The translations under genes and the position numbers were made by a program. From Plazaster borealis (taxonomy: Eukaryota; Echinodermata; Asteroidea; Forcipulatida; Labidiasteridae), in contig CM037470.1 of assembly GCA_021014325.1 (NCBI GenBank), positions 6,365,147 to 6,429,146 of the forward strand: a stretch of 64,000 nucleotides of DNA. The letters are read 5' to 3'. A model generated the notes under the pieces. It was not told the origin of the DNA and ran no database searches. It saw only the letters and a program-made list of their open reading frames with translations. Positions 55,401 to 64,000 of the stretch are shown here, piece by piece. Position 1 is the stretch's first letter; each line of letters opens with the position of its first letter.

Positions 55401-56242
55401 CAAGGTCTGTCTGTCATGATTATTCAATAAAAAATGGCTTTATTGCCTCAAGATGACCTGATGCTGAACAAACCACACAGGTACAGTTGTATGCTAATGC
55501 CACCCCCCCCCCCCCCCCCCCCCCGTCATAATTTCACCAGTCCATGACATAATGCCATTCATCCATGAAATAATGAGACACACCATTGAAAACTCCAAGT
55601 CTAGACAAGTCCATTGTGCTCTTCAGGGGGGAGGTTGCTATTGTTTGTCAGGGGGTGAGATCACCCTCTGTAAACAACTGGCCCTGTTTGATAACAAAAA
55701 AGATTTAGTGATTATCTCAGCTTGGCAGGAAGTTTTTACTTTACTGGTTGTGGCCCCTCACAAAAGTTGACCTCCTTGCAGCAAATGTTATGCAATCAAC
55801 AGAAAAAACCCTGGGCTCAACCCTCCCATGTATTGAATTCTAGATTCCGTTTGTACTTTTCTGTGTGTAGAGTTTTAAACTTTTATGGTGGCGTCAGTGG
55901 GGTAACATTCTTGTAACATTAATCATACCGTGGCAAGATAATTAAAATGTCAGAATTAATGATTTTTTTCTGGAGTCTAACGGTGCAGCAGTCATGTGTA
56001 ACAACAGTCAAACATGACTCACCATTAGGGATCAGTTAATAAAAGTGAGTGTTGATGAAAAAGAACAAAATAATAGAGTGCTTTAAAAATACGTGTTCTT
56101 TGGTGAAATTTTTTAGTGGAAGTTTTTTTTTAGGGGTTTCAAGGTACATGTAGCAGTAAACTTACAAAGTCCTCTGAAATGTTTGCATGCTCTGAACTAT
56201 GTGGGCATTGGCAACAATTACCTTGCGGCTTCATTGTACACT

Positions 56243-56515
56243 AAAGGCCATGTCGCAAGCGGCAATTTGCAGCCAACCAGTTCCAGGCAATCTCCAATAA
56301 GTAAAATCAATCACATTTCAGTTTTCTCATTGTTTTCCGGGGGATAGAGAGTTACAGCTAGAAGAATGTCTCTGTTCTCTCTTGTGCTGCCGAAGTGTTC
56401 CTTGTGTACATGCAATGCAGTTGGTTGCCTCCAAGTTGCCTGAAAACATTTGCCCTGTGTGATCATAGAGAAAGGACCTTTCTCTATGGTGTGACATGGC
56501 CTTAAATGTGATGGA
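56243..56515. mobile_element. Inverted-repeat element in the long intron
   Basis: CTAAAGGCCATGTCGCAAGC at the left and GTGTGACATGGCCTTAAATG at the right are inverted ends. An inner AGAGAAAGGACCTTTCTCTA palindrome sits near 56,466. No second copy was found in the window. Confidence 0.7.
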
Positions 56516-58705
56516 AGAAAGTGTGAAGGTTTCACATTTTGAATTCATATGATGATTTGGACTATCATTCCATCAGATGATTCCTGATTCAATTCAAGAG
56601 GATCCACTCATGTTCGTTTTATTTGTTGTTCCTGTGGGCTCAGTTTGTAGCGTTTTATACCAAGAATTGGGTAATCACTCGCTCGATATCACCTTAGATT
56701 ATCACCTTAGATTACTCGTTTTGTAACTTTACTTAGTATTATTCACTTAATTGGGTCTACTACATTACACCATTAGTACGCTCTGAGTTTGCACAGTACA
56801 AATGCCCACTGAGTCGACGGCCAATGAACTGAAGCTTTGTCTAGAAAGCTCCGCCCACACACCCACGCTCTATGCCCTTATAAGGTGAGGTGAACAATGA
56901 GAGCGATTATGAATGGAATATGCAAATGGGTTTCTGGAATTGAGTAGTGGATTGATAAAAGTGTGCAAAGTACAGTGTTCAGAGTTTAAACTTTAAAGGG
57001 ATACCTCACCATTGATTTCAACAATGCAGCTTCTTGTTAGAATTGTTGAGTTTTCAAGAAAGACTTTTGTAGTCAGTGAGGGGAAATTGTTTTTCTGATC
57101 ACATTTTGTGGCAAGTTTTTGTGTTAAGGGTTACTTCATTGGTAGGCCTATATTTTGTATTTATGTAACACCGGGTTCACCCAATTTTTTTGAAAACTTA
57201 TAATTGTTCAGGTAGTTTATGGCACATATAGGACTACCAACTTTTATTGGGCATACAGTTGACTGTCGTATCAGGGTTGCTGGGACGGGTCAAATTACCT
57301 CTTTAAAACAGAAGGGTTGTTATGAGAGGACAGCAAAACACAGAAACACAAAGCAGAAATTAGATTTGGGACCTTTTATGTTTTGAGATGTTTGCTCGGA
57401 AAACAAACACAAAAACAAGATTTTTGTTTCTTCTTTTGTTTGCATGCCTTTATTTTGAGGCAAGGGTTAGATCTGACATGGTTGAAATACAATGTTTGGA
57501 AATGTGGTGCTGAGCAAGGATAATTGTGTTTTGTTTCACAGTAAAAAAACCCAAAAATATTGCTGGTTGCTGTAAATTTATTACTTTAAAAAAGTGCGGC
57601 ATTTCTAATAAGGAAGGTGCCCATTCTATTTCTGTGCTTTTTTATGCAACCAAAATTTATGAAAAAGGCAAGGTGGTGGGTGGGAGTTTTTTACAAACGT
57701 TTTAAAGTTCTGTTTGAATAATGTGAAGCTTCGTTTCACTTCAACCACATTCGTTTCTGAGATCCCTTTGATGTGCATAAAAATCTCAACATAAATCTGC
57801 TTATTGTACTACATAAAACTAGGAATTTTGTAAAGACAACTTTGTTTGAACAACCTTCATAGTTTTCCGAGTAGCCATTCTGACTACAAACCAGAAACGC
57901 AAGAACATGTAATCGGCAGACCAGGTATCAAAAGAAACAATCGGTCGCAAGTAACGCGTTCACTCAAGTGTTCACAGATGGTGCTCGTTGGTCTGCGACT
58001 TGGTCATTGTGGTTTACCAGTGAAGATATGACAACTATTTTGCTTTCAGGTTGCGTGGTGTGTTTATTTTTTGGGGGAGTTTTGTTTGTTTGTGAGAATA
58101 TATATGAGGCGCTATGTGTTGTTATTGTGAGGGGGTTGTTTGTTGATTTATTGGAAAAGATGACTGGTAAGTTGGCAAATAGCCAGTTTATTGTGCAGGA
58201 AAGGTACCCAGAGTAAACAATTAAATAACGGACAGCGATTGTTTATAGAAACAACAAGAACGGTCGGAGGTTATTATCTTCTTGCGCTTCACAAATACTC
58301 AGCAAGTTTAGCATTACATGTAACAGCTTTATGCATTCAATCCTGATGTAACGCTGTCACGCTCAAACAAGTGAGAGGTTTTGAAGACCCCTTTTCTGGG
58401 CTCGAACTCGGGGTAAAAATCCACAAGACTGCAGGGCTTGTAGATAAAACAAATTACCGGAACAAAATCTGTTTTACAAGAATCTTAATGACAAAGAATT
58501 TCTACAAAGTGTAACATAAAACTGTTTTTATTTGAAACAAGCACTAAGAGAATATTTCTCTCATTTCTCTCGTGTATAAGAAGGCCTACATTTTGATACT
58601 TGACAGAATTGAAAGTTTTTTACTGGACTCAAAAGTCAACATTTGAACATCACTTCAATTTGTTAAAGATATTACACAGTGAGGTATTATTATTCAAATG
58701 AAAAC

Positions 58706-58802
58706 CACAAGACCGCTGGACTTGTCCAGTCATGAGTTAACTGGCCCTGTGCTAAAATCACTGGGCTCTGGCTTGCGGGTCAGTGTAAAATTTGAGCCCT
58801 GC
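58706..58802. repeat. Family L repeat, copy 2
   Basis: AAGACCGCTGGACTTGTCCAGTC, then ACTGGCCCTGTGCTAAAATCACTGG and CTGGCTTGCGGGTCAGTG, in the order of copy 1 at 47.0 kb. Confidence 0.75.
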
Positions 58803-60085
58803 TGTCCTACATGTAGGCCCTATACATGTAGGTAACTTGTTATTAATTTCAAAACTCAAAACTGATGTTCCGATTGTTTTCAAAAAAGTTAGTCATAAAA
58901 GAGAGAGACACTCACACATGAGATGAGGCACTTATTCTATGCTCTATAAATAATGGATGTATACACAAAGTCCCATAAGTGTTGATTCAAGTGCGTTGTT
59001 GCTGCGAGGAGTTCATCGTGTCTGAGAAAAATGTCAAGACGTCATTCGACAGTATGCCTAAATCGTAACGTACGCATGGATTTTTTGGGGGGGAATTGCG
59101 TCATTCATTCACGACTTCTGTCTAGACAATTCTATGGATTTACACCAATTTCACTTATTCGATGTGTCGTTTAAAAAAAGTGCAAGGCAAATTTAGACAG
59201 AGCAAACACAAATTAAGTGTTTGCATTGATTTTGTTTTGGTTTTTCCTTATTGAGAAATCTTCAAGATTTGTTGACAGGTTAATTTTTTGGGAGGTACAA
59301 ATATATTCATCTGCGGACGTGTTTTCCCTGAAGATACAAAAGCAAAGAGTCATACCTTGAAGGTATGTAGCCATTTGATTCTGAAGATTCAGAATCTCCC
59401 TGGCCAATAGTTCTTCCATTGTGGACGTGTTTCTTAGATGGATCACGGTAGCGTATGCAGGAAAAAGTACTGGAGACCTAGCTTGCTCGGTTAGTGACCT
59501 GCAAACAGGGGAGTTTGCTTTGCTCTACTGGTGCGTTGAGTAGCGCGAATGATTTAAGTGAATTTCGTGAGTGCCATGTCTCCAGGCTAAGCAGTGGATT
59601 CTGAACATCTCTCTCTTTTTTCTTCTTTTTTCAATTTCTTTTTTCCCCCTTCTTCTTCATGTTAAGTTTGTATATTTTTTATATTAGTTATCATTCAGCA
59701 TTTCAATCCCAAGAAATGACTTTTGGCAGGGACATAGAATCTATGCTGAAAAAGAAAAAAATCTTTGGGATCTTTTCTATAAAAGAGGCTGTGCTCGACT
59801 GGGGAAATTTCTGAAATGAAATGGACTGCAAGTAACTTATCCAGCAGAGGCTGAGAATCACACTCGAGACGATTTCAGAGAAGAAATCTACCAAAGAGAA
59901 TCGCAAGCGAGTGATGTACACACAATGTACCTGGAATGTGTCTGAGTTGCTTTTCATTAGAAGGATTCGGGCACGAGAGCTGCTAATTACAATGTCTAGC
60001 TAGAAGAAATAATTTAAGAAGGGGAACATTGTCAGCTCTTTAAAAAAGTTCACAATTTGCAATTGTGACCCAATAACTAAGACAG

Positions 60086-60200
60086 TTAAAGGGAGGGAGG
60101 GTACACCTTTGGTAGTTACTCAAACAACTAATGACCATAAAAACTCACTTGGTATAGGGCACTGGAGAGCTCTTGATATTATAAAACATATTTACCAAGG
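60086..60200 (-). mobile_element. Possible diverged family A left end
   Basis: TTAAAGGGAGGGAGGGTACACC, then GGTAGTTACTCAAA, CATAAAAACTCACTTGGTA and GAGAGCTCTTGATATTATAAAAC follow the family A order. The similarity fades after about 60,195 and no right end is clear. Confidence 0.6.
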
Positions 60201-61934
60201 AAGAACTAATCTCGACTGTGTTATGTCGAGAGGACTTTGTCATTTTAGCACAGAAACAAAAAACACTGCCTCGTTTCCATGGCAACAGGAATTACAAAAT
60301 TCCCGTAATTGCGAATTGCTGAGGCAGGAGCTGGTTGAGAAACTCTGTAATCAATCTAGACTCATTCTACTGAAAGAAAAGTCCTGCCAGGAATTTAATC
60401 AACAGTGGATAGAAAGTTGCAGAGTTCTCTTTTTTGGGAGTACATGTAAGTTTGCGATAGTATAAAATTCTGAATTTCTTCCCCGTCTCGTTTCTATAAC
60501 GTAACATAACATAATAATTAAAATTGATAAGGCGCTATTTCATCAAGATCATAGCGCACATAAGAAAACATGGATAGAGGTGAGTCTTAAGAGCTTTACG
60601 AAATAGAGATAAACTAACAGATTCCCTAATGACATGAGAAAGATTTTGTTCAAATCATTGGTCCAGCTGCACCGAATGCTTTTTGACCCAGAACTTAGTT
60701 TGCACGGGTGAGTGATGTCAAGTGTGGACGCACAGAAGAAAACGTGGAGAAGTGTAATATGACAGTTAAGTGGAAAGATATCTAGGAGTAGTTTCGTCCA
60801 TCCATTTATAAACAAAAAGAGCAAGTTTAAAATGAAGTCGTTCTCTAATCGGCATAGCCAATTGAAGTTCCCTGAGTTATGGGGTAATGTGTTCCCTCAA
60901 GGGTGTGGAACGGACTTGGTGGAACGATTATAGGTGAAACAAGCAATGCTGTCCTTTGCTTGGCCTTTCAAAAGTCATCTAAAGGTTATGAATTTATAGC
61001 ATCATCACCATCCAATCCAAAGTGATAAAAATCACAATTTTTCTCTTCCTTTTTTATTGTTGCAATTTTGGATTTATTTCCGGTGCCCAATTATCCCGGA
61101 GTGTAGATGCCGCAGGCTGAAAAAATGTCATTGTTCCCCACCGGGGTACTCAACAATTGGAAATCTTGAAGCGTAGTCTCACACAGTTGGGAAATAACAA
61201 ATGAAATGCAGCAGACATGCATCATAAATTTAGGGGAGGGGTGTTCTTTTTTTTTCCAGACGATATTAGGTTGTTTTTATTTCATAAAAACATGGAGATT
61301 TAGTTTCCGTCTTGATGGAAAGCCTCGAATAATAGCCGATTAATGTGTCGGATGAGTTGCAGCAAAGCATTCTGTCCTTGATTCTTGTTTTGTAGAAAAC
61401 ACTTTTTAATGTTTTTCTTGCCAAAGCAAAGAAACAACCCACTCAAAAAGAAAACAAAAACAAAACTGATTAACCTTACAAAACTAACTTATCAGGCCGG
61501 CTTTTCATATAAATTAAAGATGAAGCATAAATTCAGGCATCATTTACTCAACAATGAGAGTATAATTTCTTATTCAGTTGTGACCTTTTTCATTGAAATC
61601 AACACTTGGCATTCATTTAAAGTATAAAGTTATAAATAAATATAAGGGGATTTTTGAGATCTACATGTCATTTGTGATCAATCCTGCACTTCATCTTTTA
61701 GGAGACTTAATGGAGAAATTTCTTTGAGTTTAATTTGAAATTAGCATTTTAAATCCATCAGTTTGGAGATGAATTTATGCTGTTTTCACAGAAATGGCAT
61801 GCGCCTTGAGTTTGTAGAGCCCTAAATTTGTTTAATTCAATCTATATTCCCATTTTGTGGGAGTTAAAAGGTTTACTTATGCAGCGTCGAGGTCTAAGGC
61901 AATGGATAATTATACTCAGTCAACTGAAGTTGTT

Positions 61935-62185
61935 TGTGGAGAACTTTTTCGTTGAATAAAAGTGTGCCAACTTTAATGGTTTTATGTTGAACTTTTGCAA
62001 GAAAAAGTTCTGTCAGTTCTAGTGGTTTACTGTAGACTTTTTGTATGAAAAAATTGTGTCATCATTTATGGTTTATGTTGAACTTTTTGTAAGAAAAGTT
62101 TTGTCAACTGTAGTGTATTATTGTAAGCTTTCGCATAACAAAATACCTCTGCTCACATTTACGGTTCACTTAAAAGGTGAACTAT
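61935..62185. repeat. Degenerate tandem repeat, about 46-48-bp period
   Basis: About five units of the form GTTGAACTTTTTGTAAGAAAAGTTTTGTCAAC-x-TAGTGGTTTAT occur with substantial divergence, for example at 61,987, 62,032, 62,078 and 62,124. Confidence 0.75.
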
Positions 62186-62651
62186 TGTAGGAAAAACCGA
62201 TAAGCGAGAAGTTTTACAAATGTAACAAGGTGACTTGATGGGTGTTACTTGCTAGCTGGCCTGACTGTATTGGCATTTCGCCAAAAATGGTGTTGCTCCA
62301 TGATTCAGCAGTTCTTTTGTTTCAGATTCATGCCTCAGTCCTCGCTAATTCTTTGTTTCTTGTAAAATTCTGTAAAGTTATGCGATTCACAGTGTATGAT
62401 TTTGGCCGAAGTTGGTAACACGATTGTCTTAGCAGTGGCTTTGTGGTGTTATTTTAAGCCTGTTGTTATTCATCAATTTTTATTTTGTTTTCCTTTGGTT
62501 GCACAAAGTTATCTTGCTTAACAACAGAAACTGGTAACCTACCAAAATGCTCCATGTAATTCACAATGTTGCAACTGGTGCCCCACTACTAAGCCTATAA
62601 TCTTTGCGAGGCACCAGTTTCTACTACTTAACGGCTCTATAAAATTTGGCC

Positions 62652-62960
62652 AAAGCTTCCAAAACCGTCCCGAGACTTGGCTGATTTTCTTTCCGGCGAA
62701 AAATATCACCAAAGAGAGGGTAATGACTCTTGTGGGTTCATTTTAGCTGTTGTGTGGTACATGTACGTACATTTATATGACCCATGTCATTGTCTTCCTG
62801 CTATTAAACAGCAATAAATTTGAGCCAAAGTTTGCATTTTAATTGTCCAACGCATCCAGTCTTGACCGTTTTTCTTTCCAGCGAAAAATTATCACCAAAA
62901 GGGATAATGAATCTTTCGGGTTCATTTCAGAGATTGTGTGTTACTATATGACCCATGTAG
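62652..62960. repeat. Tandem duplication, about 185-bp offset
   Basis: TTTTCTTTCCGGCGAAAAAT followed by ATCACCAAAGAGAGGGTAATG and a TGGGTTCATTTTAG...TATATGACCCATGT block recurs about 185 bp later as CTTTCCAGCGAAAAATTATC to TATATGACCCATGT. Confidence 0.82.
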
Positions 62961-63306
62961 CCTGTTTCGGCTGAATGGCATTGGATGAAACACTGCAGTC
63001 AGCAGCGGAAGCTCAAGGCGCCTCTCTAAAAGGGTTAAACATGAACCGGACAATACTATAAGTGTTTCAGGGGTTGGATTTAATGAAAATCTCCACTAGA
63101 CCACGGAGCTTGTATCTCAAAACAGTCACTGGACTGGAAACACAACAAGTCAAATCCCATTCTTCTTTTGCTTGTTCGGTTTTTTTTTCACAAACTTGCT
63201 CAAAACTTTTGAAAGACCCTTGAAAAGTAGTTTTTGAGTTAAGAAGAAAACCTAGGATGCAGGACTTGTTTGGTTGTGATATTTCATGCCAAATGCTAAA
63301 TTATGA

Positions 63307-63402
63307 GCCCCAGTTTCATACAACAAAACCAAATCTTGCTTTGCAGAAAAAGTAGTTAAGCCAAACTGCTAAGCAGGTTACATTATTGAAACTGGTCCCC
63401 TG
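63307..63402. mobile_element. Short inverted-repeat element
   Basis: GCCCCAGTTTCATACAAC and ATTATTGAAACTGGTCCCC are inverted ends about 95 bp apart, with an AGTTAAGCCAAACTGCTAAG core. Confidence 0.65.
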
Positions 63403-63459
63403 TTTTAAGGTACACATAGCAGCTAAACAGTTTTTCTTTTCACTTCATATGTATGATGT

Positions 63460-63625
63460 TGGGCCCATATAGAGCTGCTTAAGCAGAAAATATTGCTTAA
63501 CAATTTTCTACTAAGCAAAGTAAATGAGCAGGGTACCAGTCAATCAGTCATACGTGGTATGTGATGCACATGTATTATGGCTGAATACTTTATTCTGGTG
63601 AGCCTAATTTTGTAGTGCTTCGCTT
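63460..63625. mobile_element. Family D MITE, copy 3 (right end eroded)
   Basis: GGGCCCATATAGAGCTGCTTAAGCAGAAAATATTGC, then AATGAGCAGGGTACCAGTCA and TTTATTCTGGTGAGC match family D. The right terminal repeat is lost. Confidence 0.78.
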
Positions 63626-64000
63626 CTGTACCTCTGAGGAATTGTTCAATTACAATACTCATGACTTTGTTTGTGGTTTGCAAACAGGTACATGCTTGCA
63701 TTGTGCTGTTTTGATACTATACATGTTCATTCCCAAATCAGCTGGCCTATTTCAACCGTCTGATAACTGACAGACCTTTTTTGCGAAGTACCAGTTGTAC
63801 CATTCAATCATGCAGTTTTTCATTACTAAGAAGAAAGACACTTATCATTGGAACAGCTTGTTAAATCAAAAATCGCTGAGTTTACAACCCTACAAATCAA
63901 CAACTAGTTTAAGTAATTGTTTTTTTTTTCTTTTCGTGGACAGGCATATTGTGTTTTGAATGTAGTGTTCACATGTGATTAGTCTTAATCTCTTTTATCT

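Larger units (their letters stand above)
52472..64000 (+). other. Long intron of the Ets1/2-like gene; no further exon recognised
   Basis: Starts GTGAGTTT. Over 11.5 kb I see no frame resembling the expected LLTP phosphosite or PNT exon. Frames of 60-118 codons are unrecognised. The poly(C) run at about 55,502-55,523 is one of the longest homopolymers in the window. The repeats within it are listed separately. Confidence 0.5.

Noticed and set aside
60109..60465. 118-codon frame as an internal exon of the Ets-like gene
   Set aside because: Its start overlaps a diverged family A end, it resembles neither PNT nor ETS sequence, and it has no convincing acceptor.

Overview
The window is non-coding-rich, AT-rich metazoan DNA. 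The dense short inverted-repeat elements, tRNA-derived SINEs, LINE tails, frequent poly(G)/poly(C) runs, and a probable Ets1/2-type transcription factor gene point to a deuterostome marine invertebrate. An echinoderm, most likely a sea star, is the best guess; this is inference and not proven by any marker gene.

1 to about 43,400 holds no protein gene I can support. It is a mosaic of short non-autonomous DNA elements, grouped here as families A to J. A and B are about 350-380 bp, bounded by TTAA and share their ends. C is a hairpin element. D is about 200 bp with 25-bp perfect terminal repeats. E is about 250 bp with reiterated GGTGTTAA/TTAACACC motifs. F carries reiterated GGGTCA/TGACCC motifs. 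G is a near-perfect hairpin. H is about 230 bp with CGCGCGCGCG runs. I and J are about 130-160 bp. Between them lie tRNA-like SINE heads, three 3' fragments of non-LTR retrotransposons, and several tandem arrays: a CAA/CAG tract, a GTTCC minisatellite next to interstitial TTAGGG repeats, a 14-bp GC-rich minisatellite, and a 1.2-kb GAT/GGT array with a 587-bp higher-order duplication. Four elements are nested inside others. One of these (A in D) has an uninterrupted D copy in the same window, which gives a direct filled-site/empty-site comparison showing TTAA target duplication.

43,400 to 64,000 contains the 5' part of one gene on the + strand. A CCAAT-rich putative promoter (about 43,760-43,930) and a probable non-coding exon ending at 44,470 are followed by a 73-codon His/Gln-rich exon (46,213-46,453). 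A second start exon of 18 codons lies at 51,723-51,776 behind its own upstream region. Both start exons end in phase 0, and both can splice to a common 52/53-codon exon (52,312/52,315-52,471). The common exon carries VKTEP and QEVPTG, which match the N-terminal region of Ets1/Ets2. The window therefore shows two alternative N-termini of a probable Ets1/2 gene; the PNT and ETS domains must lie beyond position 64,000. The introns carry further repeats (families A, D, J, K and L and a 587-bp element with 40-bp terminal repeats).

All homology calls are from reading the sequence without database searches.
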